From assembly GCF_013396335.1 (NCBI RefSeq), contig NZ_JABWSY010000020.1, forward strand, positions 1 to 64,000: 64,000 nt of DNA, read 5' to 3'. Position numbers and translations under genes: made by a program. The number at the start of each line of letters is the position of its first letter. The first letter of the stretch is position 1. The DNA is from Bacillus sp. EB106-08-02-XG196 (GTDB lineage: Bacteria > Bacillota > Bacilli > Bacillales > Cytobacillaceae). Positions 26,266 through 34,191 of the stretch are shown piece by piece. The notes beneath the pieces were generated by a model, which was not told where the DNA came from, made no database searches, and was given only the letters and a program-made list of their open reading frames with translations.

Positions 26266-26805
26266 TTATGAGTATATTGCCGCACCCAATATTCCGGACA
26301 TAAGGATGACTAAGGCCGGATGTAAACGAAGTTTTATTAAAGCAAAAAGAGATAATACAAATATTAGTATTAGGCTAAAAGAGTGCCATGTAACGGAATC
26401 CACTAGGTGATTGCTAATTGCAAATTTGATCGCTGCATATCCGATTAGCCCGGTAATAATCGGTCTTAAGCCATAAAATGCAGATTCCACATGTTTATTT
26501 TTATTGAATCGTTTAAAAAACAACGCGATAATGATTACAAGGATTAAAGATGGAAGCACCATACCCAAACCTGCTGAAATGGCACCCGTCATCCCTTTAA
26601 CATGATAGCCGACAAAAATTGCACTATTTGTGGCAATTGGTCCTGGTGACATACCTGCGACTGCTATGACATCCGTAAACTGTTGTGTTGTCATCCAGCC
26701 CTTTTTTAATACCTCCATCTCAATGATAGGTATCATCGCATACCCGCCGCCAAATGAAACAAACCCTATTAATAAGAAAGACCAAAATAATTCGAATAGT
26801 ATCAC
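26266..26805 (-). CDS. Chromate transporter family (ChrA) half-protein 2
   Basis: A single CHR domain of about 179 residues with six hydrophobic segments and the signature FVSFGGGYAMIPII. I choose the GTG at 26805, one nucleotide after the first ChrA stop and with GGGGGAAGGGA upstream; the open frame extends back to 26928, but that extension is not ChrA-like. Two-gene short ChrA proteins act as a heterodimeric chromate/sulfate-type exporter. AMSPGPIATNS-like motifs (VAGMSPGPIATNSAIFVG) are present. Confidence 0.85.
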   Translation of the reverse strand: MILFELFWSFLLIGFVSFGGGYAMIPIIEMEVLKKGWMTTQQFTDVIAVAGMSPGPIATNSAIFVGYHVKGMTGAISAGLGMVLPSLILVIIIALFFKRFNKNKHVESAFYGLRPIITGLIGYAAIKFAISNHLVDSVTWHSFSLILIFVLSLFALIKLRLHPALVILMSGILGAAIYS

Positions 26806-26806
26806 T

Positions 26807-27430
26807 TTAAATCCCTTCCCCCATAAACCATTCTCTTTCATCTTTAGAAATGTGTTTTTCCTTTTTTTCAGTAGCACATCCCAAACGCTGTTTGATCTGA
26901 ACAAGAACGATCCCAAGAAGAATGCCAAATAAAATAATTAACACAGGGTGTATATGGAAAAATAATAAAACAAACATGGCTCCAAAGGAAATGATTAAAG
27001 TTGTTTTATCAATTATTGCCGTTTTGCCAATCATATACCCTGCATAAACAATTAAAGCTACAATCGAGGCACGTATTGCCTTAAAAGCTGCTTCAATTTT
27101 TGGGTTATCCTGAATCTGCAGAAAAAGGATACTAAGTACCACTACGATAAAAAAAGTTGGTAAAAATACACCTAATAATGCAGCAACTGCCCCTTTTATT
27201 CCACCAATTCGGTACCCAATAAAAGTTGAAGAATTGATGGCGATGGCCCCTGGTATGGACTCAGCAAGAGCAAACACGTCCGTCACATCCTCAATTTTCA
27301 CCCACTTCTTTTTATGGACGACTTCCCTTTCTATTAGCGGGATCATGGCATACCCTCCGCCGAAAGTTACTGGTCCAATTTTAAAAAAAGTCCAGAAAAT
27401 CTGAAATAACCTTTTCCATTCATCCTTCAT
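26807..27430 (-). CDS. Chromate transporter family (ChrA) half-protein 1
   Basis: The first of a short-chain ChrA pair, about 207 residues, with PVTFGGGYAMIPLIEREVV and LAESIPGAIAINSSTFIG. AAGGGAG lies 7 nt before the ATG at 27430; an ATG two codons earlier is too close to it. The coding end runs into the start of half-protein 2, so the two are translated together. Role: export of chromate, possibly of sulfate-like oxyanions. A link to sulfate released by the sulfatase is possible but not shown. Confidence 0.85.
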   Translation of the reverse strand: MKDEWKRLFQIFWTFFKIGPVTFGGGYAMIPLIEREVVHKKKWVKIEDVTDVFALAESIPGAIAINSSTFIGYRIGGIKGAVAALLGVFLPTFFIVVVLSILFLQIQDNPKIEAAFKAIRASIVALIVYAGYMIGKTAIIDKTTLIISFGAMFVLLFFHIHPVLIILFGILLGIVLVQIKQRLGCATEKKEKHISKDEREWFMGEGI

Positions 27431-27543
27431 ATACATTCTCCCTTCGTTCCATCATAGCCGATAAGGAATCCAACGTTAAGTTGTTCTTACCTACTACGGT
27501 AACATGGATAAGGTAGGAGGTATATTGCAACAAATGCATAGGT

Positions 27544-27560
27544 TATAACATTTTGTTATA
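27544..27560. promoter_or_regulatory. Small perfect inverted repeat in the ChrA/FGE divergent region
   Basis: TATAACA/TGTTATA around a 3-bp spacer, 114 bp before the ChrA start. It may be an operator. The rest of the 354-bp region 27431-27784 contains no gene that I can support. Confidence 0.3.
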
Positions 27561-27784
27561 CTTATATATTCCCTTTCAATGTGTTAGCCTTAGTGTAATC
27601 AAAGTGCAACATTTTCTATGATGTTACGGGTGCATTTATTTCAAATAAAAACAGAAATGGTACTCTATATCTAAGTATCTAAATATGATAAACTCTATTA
27701 AAACTATTTGAGTGTTCCTAATTGTAACTACTATCCCTTAAGCAAAATTAAGAGTATTTATTTAGAAAAATAAGGAGTGAAAAT

Positions 27785-28750
27785 ATGACAAACGAAGTGA
27801 ATATGTCCTGCTGTTCTATAAAAAGAGATACCTCCACCAATAAAACCGAAATACAAACACATCCTATTCATGACAGTGAACCCAACAAAACCTTATTTCA
27901 GGATAAAATGGTGTATATCCCTGGCGGGGAATTTTTTATGGGTACAGATTCAAAAGAAGGCTTCCCCGCAGATGGCGAAGGACCAATAAGAAAGGTAAAA
28001 GTGAAGCCATTTTTAATAGACACATATGCTGTAACAAATGCTGAATTTAACGAATTTGTCAAAGCAACAAATTATACGACAGAGGCAGAACAGTTTGGCT
28101 GGTCGTTTGTATTTTATGGTTTCGTTTCACAAAATCCTTCAGTTCAAGCTCAACAAGTAGTGAATACGCCTTGGTGGTATGGTGTTCATGGTGCCTATTG
28201 GTACCAACCAGAAGGACCCGATTCAACGATTGAACATCGTATGAATCACCCTGTTGTCCATATATCCTGGAATGATGCAACTGCCTTTTGCAGGTGGGCT
28301 GGAAAACGATTGCCTACAGAGGCTGAGTGGGAATTTGCGGCTCGTGGCGGTCTTGAGAAGAAAATGTATCCATGGGGAGATGAACTTACTCCAAATGGTA
28401 GACATTACTGCAATATTTGGCAGGGAAAATTTCCACATGAAAATACGAAAGATGATGGTTATGAAGGTACTGCTCCTGCTAAGTCTTTTCCTCCTAACGG
28501 TTATGGTCTTTATAATGTTGCCGGAAACGTGTGGGAATGGTGCTCAGATTGGTTTAGTCGAAGCATTCATAACAGAGGAGGACGGACAAATCCTCAAGGA
28601 CCTGTAACAGGAGAAACGAAAGTTATGCGTGGTGGGTCGTATTTGTGCCATAAGTCTTATTGTAACCGTTACCGCGTTGCTGCCCGCACCTCTAATACAC
28701 CTGATAGTACATCAGGCCACCTTGGTTTTCGTTGTGTTGCAGATGTGTAG
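27785..28750 (+). CDS. Formylglycine-generating enzyme (FGE/SUMF1 family)
   Basis: A 321-residue SUMF1-fold oxidase that converts the cysteine of C-x-P-x-R sulfatases to C-alpha-formylglycine using O2. Both copper-binding, redox-active cysteines are kept in RGGSYLCHKSYCNRYR (Cys288, Cys293), followed by TSNTPDSTSGHLGFRC as in true aerobic FGEs. Many SUMF1 paralogues such as EgtB lack this pair. No signal peptide is seen, matching the cytosolic sulfatase 4.4 kb away, its only visible client in this window. AAGGAG precedes the ATG. Confidence 0.92.
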   Translation: MTNEVNMSCCSIKRDTSTNKTEIQTHPIHDSEPNKTLFQDKMVYIPGGEFFMGTDSKEGFPADGEGPIRKVKVKPFLIDTYAVTNAEFNEFVKATNYTTEAEQFGWSFVFYGFVSQNPSVQAQQVVNTPWWYGVHGAYWYQPEGPDSTIEHRMNHPVVHISWNDATAFCRWAGKRLPTEAEWEFAARGGLEKKMYPWGDELTPNGRHYCNIWQGKFPHENTKDDGYEGTAPAKSFPPNGYGLYNVAGNVWEWCSDWFSRSIHNRGGRTNPQGPVTGETKVMRGGSYLCHKSYCNRYRVAARTSNTPDSTSGHLGFRCVADV

Positions 28751-28809
28751 CAAATATAAAAAAACATATAATAGTTTTTCCATATATTAAATAAGGCGGG
28801 ATAAATTAG

Positions 28810-29697
28810 ATGAATTTAGAAAGCTTAAGAATGTTCTGTCTTGTGGTCGACGAAGGAAGCATTAGTAAGGCTGCGCGCTTAAGCTTCGTATCACAGCCTG
28901 CTGTTACTAGGCAGATCCGTCAATTAGAGGAACTATATGGAGCTAAATTATTTGAGAGAACTGCTGGTAAGTTACTCCTTTCAGAGGCTGGTGAAGTTCT
29001 CTACCCTTATGCTAAAGAAATAGTTCAATACTCCAAAAGATCTTTTGAGGCCATTCAAGAGATCACGGCAATCCAAGAAACCGTGCTTAATGTGGGGGCA
29101 AGCTCAACCATCGGGGAATACTTGTTACCTGGTTTGCTTGGAAACTTTAGCAAAAACTACCCTGAATTAAAGTTTAGTCTATCCATCGGTAACACACCGA
29201 ATATTCTATCAAAGTTGGAAAACTATGATATTGATATAGCATTCGTTGAAGGTGCTGTAGAGAATGATGAGTTTATTACAGAAAAATTTACTGATGATGA
29301 GTTGATTTTAGTTATATCACCTCATCACCACTGGAAGAAGAAGGGTAAAATCGATATTGATGATTTGTCGGAAGAAAAAATGATTTGGAGAGAAGCTGAT
29401 TCAGGAACACGCCAAATTGTAGAGAATGCATTGCAAGAATATGGGGTTCTTGAAAAAATCAATAGTGAGATGGAGCTAGGAAGTTATCAATCTATTAAAA
29501 GTGCTGTGGCGGCAGATTTAGGTGTTAGTATTCTTCCCAGGTTAACCGTTGCAATGGAGTTAAAATACGGTATTTTACATGAATTGAAGGTTTCTGATTT
29601 TAATATATCAAGAGATTTATGGATGGTACAAAAAACGAATCGGTTTAGGAAATCGGGTTTGAAGTATTTCATCAATTTTATTCGTAGTTATTATTGA
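28810..29697 (+). CDS. LysR-family transcriptional regulator
   Basis: A 295-residue LysR regulator. The N-terminal helix-turn-helix runs MNLESLRMFCLVVDEGSISKAARLSFVSQPAVTRQIRQLE, written here only as the family pattern at residues 1-40, and the substrate-binding domain starts near 90. It resembles the CysL/YwfM branch of Bacillus regulators, some of which act in sulfur metabolism. It lies 59 nt after the FGE gene on the same strand and may be co-transcribed. Its target could be the FGE unit itself, but no divergent partner is present, so this is a guess. Confidence 0.87.
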   Translation: MNLESLRMFCLVVDEGSISKAARLSFVSQPAVTRQIRQLEELYGAKLFERTAGKLLLSEAGEVLYPYAKEIVQYSKRSFEAIQEITAIQETVLNVGASSTIGEYLLPGLLGNFSKNYPELKFSLSIGNTPNILSKLENYDIDIAFVEGAVENDEFITEKFTDDELILVISPHHHWKKKGKIDIDDLSEEKMIWREADSGTRQIVENALQEYGVLEKINSEMELGSYQSIKSAVAADLGVSILPRLTVAMELKYGILHELKVSDFNISRDLWMVQKTNRFRKSGLKYFINFIRSYY

Positions 29698-29835
29698 ACA
29701 CCTTCATTCATAATAGTAGAAAGAGGCAAACAGCTGTATTTAAATTACAATCGTGCGGAGTTGTTTACATTCAAATCTCAAAAAGTCAAAATAGGAATGG
29801 GTTATTCCAACTTATACCCAAGTTTTCCTCCAAAT

Positions 29836-29887
29836 AAAAACACCACCATCGTCGTTTATGATCCTATACGATACAGGGGTGTTTTTT
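29836..29887. terminator. Bidirectional terminator between LysR and metallophosphoesterase genes
   Basis: AAAAACACC and GGTGTTTTT arms with an imperfect inner stem, A-rich on the left and T-rich on the right. It separates convergent genes. Confidence 0.6.
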
Positions 29888-29936
29888 ATATGTTTATTTA
29901 TTTGAGTTTTCCCAATAACAGCAATCCATTTTATGC

Positions 29937-30740
29937 TTAAAGTTCAACTATTTTAATTGCGGAAAAGATTTCATTTTCAGGGGACTGATTATTCCATTCA
30001 TCTGGAAAGTATCCCAGTGGGTTGCATATCATTTCAATCTCTTTATAGGTTTCATGGTGCCGGGTGTGGATATGACCGAATATGTATTTTTGAACACCAT
30101 ATTTCACAGCCAATTCCCCGAACAGATTGCTTCCCATCATCGCATTGAAAAAATCCCATTCAGGATCATTTTTGCACTGGACAAATTGTTCGAAGGGAAC
30201 CGTATGTGTAACCATAATAATCTTTTTCCCGCTATTTTCCCGCAGCCAGTGCTCCAGCTTCCTTACATAACGGTTTGTCTCTTCTGTATCTGTTCCTTGC
30301 CAATTTGCAAACTGCTTATCAGGCCAAGTAAAGTCTTTGAAGATTCCAATCGAAAACTGTTCACTCGTATATTCAGGCATCCCAAAACTATAATCGTACC
30401 AGCCTCCATCGCCAATCATTACCCATTCATCCGTCAGTTGTACTGGACCATTCCCCAAATTACCGGGGAACTGCAACAATGTTTCATAGGCACTTGTTGA
30501 GTTTTCACCATAAATATCATGATTTCCATGGACGAACAAAAGTCTGGTTTGAGGGCATTCATTTTGTAAGCGGTTCAAATGGGTAAGAGCCTTTTCCGGC
30601 TTGGCTGTCATATCACCAGCTATGATAAATACATCAGGTGAATGGGTTTCTATCCATCTTTTGATTATATCTAAGATATCTGTTTTCGTATTTTTCCGAT
30701 TCAACCCTTCATGAATGTCAGATAAAACAGCTATTTTCAT
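29937..30740 (-). CDS. Metallophosphoesterase
   Basis: A 267-residue calcineurin-like phosphoesterase. The five metal-binding blocks are recognisable: LSDIHEG (Asp8, His10), IIAGDMTA, FVHGNHDIYGE, MVTHTVPFEQF and GHIHTRHH. It is a cytosolic dinuclear-metal hydrolase acting on phosphodiesters or monoesters; the substrate is unknown. GGGGTG precedes the ATG. It appears to be a single-gene unit. Confidence 0.85.
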   Translation of the reverse strand: MKIAVLSDIHEGLNRKNTKTDILDIIKRWIETHSPDVFIIAGDMTAKPEKALTHLNRLQNECPQTRLLFVHGNHDIYGENSTSAYETLLQFPGNLGNGPVQLTDEWVMIGDGGWYDYSFGMPEYTSEQFSIGIFKDFTWPDKQFANWQGTDTEETNRYVRKLEHWLRENSGKKIIMVTHTVPFEQFVQCKNDPEWDFFNAMMGSNLFGELAVKYGVQKYIFGHIHTRHHETYKEIEMICNPLGYFPDEWNNQSPENEIFSAIKIVEL

Positions 30741-30891
30741 CCGGATTCACCCCTTATATGTAATTAATCTCTCACACTTTCAGTTTAACAGGGAAATACT
30801 CAGTTTTGTTATTCTATTTTGTTCTCAACGGGTTGCTGTAGCATCACCAGTAGACAGTGTCGAGTTCCGCCTCTAAACTAGATCTGAAGAT

Positions 30892-31881
30892 TCATTTTAC
30901 CAGCATTTCAGATTTATCGATTTTAACCTGTCTGCTCTTCCAATTTCTTAACCAATTACTAATTTTATCTTTTAGTTCAGCGTCAAGGGGTTGTTTCAGC
31001 GATTTTTTATTATGATTCATGATTTTGCTTATGCTGTATTCAATATCTGTTTTACGAAGCAAATGAGTCATATCTTGAATCATATGTGTTTCACATTCAC
31101 CTTGAACCAGTGCTTTAATCTTTTCTAGGTCGCTGACCTTTACGTTAACATCCTTTGTACCTGTAATCGCAAGGACAGGACAAGTAATCTTTTGTAATGG
31201 TTGTGAAACATCAAAGTGTATATGCTCTCGATTCCATTTCGCGTTAATCTTTTTCCCTTTATACTTAATAACCGGCTCATCCGATGCAAGCAGCGCCTTT
31301 ATTAAATCATCATTCATTTTTGTAATTTTTTTATCTACTTTTAATAATCGAAGTAACCAGCCTTGAAACCCTTTTACAGATCTAACATCATTGATGATTG
31401 CCTCACGCTGCCATGTCATGGTATCGGCTAGAGGTTCTGCTGTACCTGCTAGGAGAATGATCCCATCGACCGGAACCTTTTCATTCACAAATGGCGTTAA
31501 AATACTACCTTCACTATGTCCTAGTAAAATTACATTCTCTTCGTCTATGCTTGGATGATTTTTTGCAAACTCTAATACAGCCTGTGCGTCATCAATTAAA
31601 TCGTGCACTCCCGCTTCATAAAAGTCCCCTTTACTCGCTCCGACTCCTCGTTTATCATATCGTATACTCGCAAACCCTTCTGTAGCAACGACTTCACTTA
31701 ATTCCTTAAAAATATTCATCGGCATTCCTTATGCATTGGAATCCCGATCGGTTGGACCACTTCCGTGTACCATTACCACTATTGGATATTTTTCAATGCT
31801 GCCTTCTGGGATGGTTAATGTAGCGGCTAATGGAAATTGCCCTGGTATCGTCAGTTCCAACTCTTTACTCATCCTATTCAT
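30892..31881 (-). pseudogene. Alpha/beta hydrolase gene interrupted by an in-frame stop
   Basis: The open frame 30892-31725 encodes 277 residues of a serine alpha/beta hydrolase (GHSEGS nucleophile elbow; TGTKDVNVKVSD and MTHLLRK carry the acid and histidine regions) but lacks the family's first strands. Translating upstream in the same frame from the ATG at 31881 restores them: LELTIPGQFPLAATLTIPEG, then VVMVHGSGPTDRDSNA with the oxyanion HGSG. A TAA at 31729-31731 then separates it from GMPMNIFKELSE. A single T for A change of a lysine codon explains the break. It may be a real nonsense mutation or a sequencing error. Re-initiation at 31725 would give a protein without the oxyanion loop. 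Confidence 0.8.
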
Positions 31882-32002
31882 CGCCTTTTATCATTTATTT
31901 AACTTACTTATCTTATTAATTTTATTCATTAAAGATAGTACGTCTAAACTAGCAAAATCGTTCATTTATTTATGTTCGTTTTTACAATATTCATTCATAA
32001 AG

Positions 32003-32028
32003 GTGCCTGTCACTGTTATGACAGGCAC
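32003..32028 (-). terminator. Terminator of the xanthine dehydrogenase-like operon
   Basis: A GTGCCTGTCA/TGACAGGCAC perfect 10-bp stem with a 6-nt loop, 14 nt after the XdhC stop; the minus-strand T-run is short. Confidence 0.55.
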
Positions 32029-32041
32029 TCTATAATTATTC

Positions 32042-32836
32042 TTACCTCGTTAATTGTTTCACTTTTGTTGGCTTGGTTTCCTTGGTTAATTTAATGATTT
32101 CTCCGATAATACTAATGGCAATTTCTTCAGTAGTTTCCGCACCTATCTCTAAACCAATTGGAGAATGTACCTGCTCAAGCTGTTCTTCTGTGACACCTTC
32201 ACTTTTTAGTTTTTCAAAAATGGTTATCGTTTTGCGCTTGCTGGCAACCATCCCCACATAAGCAATCGGAAATTGTAATGCTGTTTTTAAGACAATATCG
32301 TCGCGATCTTTGGTCACAATAATCACATATGATTTTTCATTTAGATTTGCGGCGAGCATAGCCTCTCCAATATCCTCGTTCACAAATATGTTGGTCGCAT
32401 TAGGAAAGCGTTCCTTGGTTGCATAACCTGGGCGATCATCGACAATGCAATAAGGATATTCAAGGGAATCGGCAAGCTTTGATAACGCATGTGCTAAATG
32501 ACCGGCTCCAGCTAGGACAAGTTCTGGCCTGCTAGTATAAACTTCAATGAACACCCTTAATGTACCGCCGCAATTCATTTGGATTCCATCTTTAGCATGT
32601 TTATTTAGTTTGTATTCAACAATTTTCGATTTACCAAGTTGGATTGCATTTACACTTTCTTCGATGATATAGTGTTCAGCTAAACCACCGCCGACAGTCC
32701 CTTCAATCGAACCATTACGGTAGACAATCATTTTTCCAACATGCCTGGGAGTTGAGCCCTTTGATTCAATAATCATGGCTAGAGCAAAGGTTTCGTTTTG
32801 ACGATTCAGCAAGGCGATTTTTTCTATTAATAGCAT
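32042..32836 (-). CDS. XdhC/CoxI family molybdoenzyme maturation protein (PucA-like)
   Basis: A 264-residue XdhC-type factor that binds molybdenum cofactor, protects its sulfurated form and delivers it to xanthine-dehydrogenase-family enzymes. The N-terminal XdhC motif is MIIESKGSTPRHVGKMIV with GTVGGGLAE, and the C-terminal Rossmann-like domain has ELVLAGAGHLAHAL and IGLEIGAETTEEIAISI. GGGGGGAG lies 6 nt before the ATG. It is last in an operon with the three enzyme subunits and the MocA-like gene, the same gene content as the B. subtilis puc purine operon. Confidence 0.9.
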   Translation of the reverse strand: MLLIEKIALLNRQNETFALAMIIESKGSTPRHVGKMIVYRNGSIEGTVGGGLAEHYIIEESVNAIQLGKSKIVEYKLNKHAKDGIQMNCGGTLRVFIEVYTSRPELVLAGAGHLAHALSKLADSLEYPYCIVDDRPGYATKERFPNATNIFVNEDIGEAMLAANLNEKSYVIIVTKDRDDIVLKTALQFPIAYVGMVASKRKTITIFEKLKSEGVTEEQLEQVHSPIGLEIGAETTEEIAISIIGEIIKLTKETKPTKVKQLTR

Positions 32837-32860
32837 ATATAGCTCCCCCCTTTTTTAACA

Positions 32861-33730
32861 TTAATTATGTTGTAATTGTTTCATGCTAAGAAAATAACGC
32901 AGGAGATTTAAGGCGACGGTCTTTCTGTATATAGCAGTCGAGCGCTGATCGTCAATGGGTTTAATGATTTTATCGAAGGCTGCTACGACCTGAGCGATGT
33001 CTGAATCTGCTAATGGTATGGTCTTTCCTAATAGCATCTTCTCAATATCTATGGAACGAACCATTGTAGGACCGACCGCCCCGAAAGCAAAGCGAACATC
33101 ATCAATCACAGCACCATTTAACCGGATATATCCTGCAAACCCTACTTTGGCAATAGCGTCTGCGTTGCGGTTGCCGACTTTTTCAAAAACAACATGAGCT
33201 CCTTCTTCTAGTACGGAGGGCAATATAATTTCAGCTAGAATTTCATTGGACTCACGTTGAATTCTTCGCACACCTTGAATAAAGTCGCTAATGGGAACGA
33301 TGCGATCACCCTTTATAGACCGGAGCAATAGTTTTGCGTTGTAAACATATAATAATGGCAATGTGTCACCCGCCGGGGAGGCGTTGCAAATATTTCCTCC
33401 CAGAGTCCCTCTGTTTCGAATCGCCGGTGCCGCGATGGTTTTGATTGCCTTCTTTAAGACGAAAGGAATGAGCGGGTTTTCAAGTAATTCACTATAGGTA
33501 CAGCAGGCCCCGATGTGAAGATCCTTCTGCTTTTGATACACCTGCTTTAATTCAGAAAGATGATCAATAAAAACAATCGGTTTCGGGATTTTAGGGGGTA
33601 CTCCTCTTCGACTTTTGTACATGACCATGACATCTGTGCCTCCGGCAATGATCGCACAGTTTTCTTTATTCAATTGGCTTAAGGTTTGGTCTAACCGATC
33701 GAACCGATACGCACTTATTTTTTCTGCCAT
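32861..33730 (-). CDS. Xanthine dehydrogenase-family FAD-binding subunit (PucC-like)
   Basis: A 289-residue FAD subunit of the CoxM/XdhB type. FAD-binding signatures are AIIAGGTDVMVMYK near the N-terminus and IRNRGTLGGNICNASPAGDTLP in the middle. I choose the ATG at 33730, which overlaps the end of the 2Fe-2S gene by 16 nt, because the family starts here; the open frame extends further but that part is not homologous. It transfers electrons from the iron-sulfur subunit to the final acceptor. Confidence 0.88.
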   Translation of the reverse strand: MAEKISAYRFDRLDQTLSQLNKENCAIIAGGTDVMVMYKSRRGVPPKIPKPIVFIDHLSELKQVYQKQKDLHIGACCTYSELLENPLIPFVLKKAIKTIAAPAIRNRGTLGGNICNASPAGDTLPLLYVYNAKLLLRSIKGDRIVPISDFIQGVRRIQRESNEILAEIILPSVLEEGAHVVFEKVGNRNADAIAKVGFAGYIRLNGAVIDDVRFAFGAVGPTMVRSIDIEKMLLGKTIPLADSDIAQVVAAFDKIIKPIDDQRSTAIYRKTVALNLLRYFLSMKQLQHN

Positions 33731-34191
33731 AAGCCGTCCCCTTTTTTCGATGCGAGGTTTATCGCATCCACAATCATGTTGTAGCCCGTACATCGGCATA
33801 GATTTCCGGATATCCCTTCCCGAATTTCTTCCTCTGAAGGATGTGGGATTTGAGATAATAAAGCTGCACTTGCCATGACCATCCCAGGAATACAGTAGCC
33901 GCATTGTACTCCTCCAGCATTGCTATAGCTTTCATCTAAAATCTTAAATTGATCACTTTCCATGATTCCTTCTATTGTTACAATATCGGCTCCCTCAATG
34001 GAGCCAATTGGAATCAGACAGCTGTTTTGCAGGAGGTTATTTACAAACACGCTGCAGGCGCCGCATTCTCCTTCTCCGCATCCTTCCTTTGTTCCAATTA
34101 ACAGTTGATCCTCTCTTATAAAATCTAGCAATCTCACTGTCGCAGGGGCATCTGTTTCTACCGTTCTTCCATTCAGGGTAAATTTAATCAA
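33715..34191 (-). CDS. Xanthine dehydrogenase-family [2Fe-2S] subunit (PucE-like)
   Basis: A 158-residue two-cluster iron-sulfur subunit. The plant-ferredoxin-type cluster is bound by Cys38, Cys43, Cys46 and Cys58 (CGEGECGAC then C), and the helical-domain cluster by Cys97, Cys100, Cys132 and Cys134 (QCGYC and CRC). Both sets are complete. It starts 4 nt inside the molybdenum-subunit gene end and overlaps the FAD-subunit start, so all three subunits are translationally coupled. Confidence 0.92.
   Translation of the reverse strand: MIKFTLNGRTVETDAPATVRLLDFIREDQLLIGTKEGCGEGECGACSVFVNNLLQNSCLIPIGSIEGADIVTIEGIMESDQFKILDESYSNAGGVQCGYCIPGMVMASAALLSQIPHPSEEEIREGISGNLCRCTGYNMIVDAINLASKKGDGLWQKK

Noticed and set aside
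26806..26928. N-terminal extension of the second ChrA protein overlapping the first by over 100 nt
   Set aside because: The extension is not ChrA-like; a GTG with a strong ribosome site at 26805 gives the normal family start.
27431..27784. Small gene between ChrA and FGE
   Set aside because: No open frame with a ribosome site; the AT-rich region looks like two divergent promoters.
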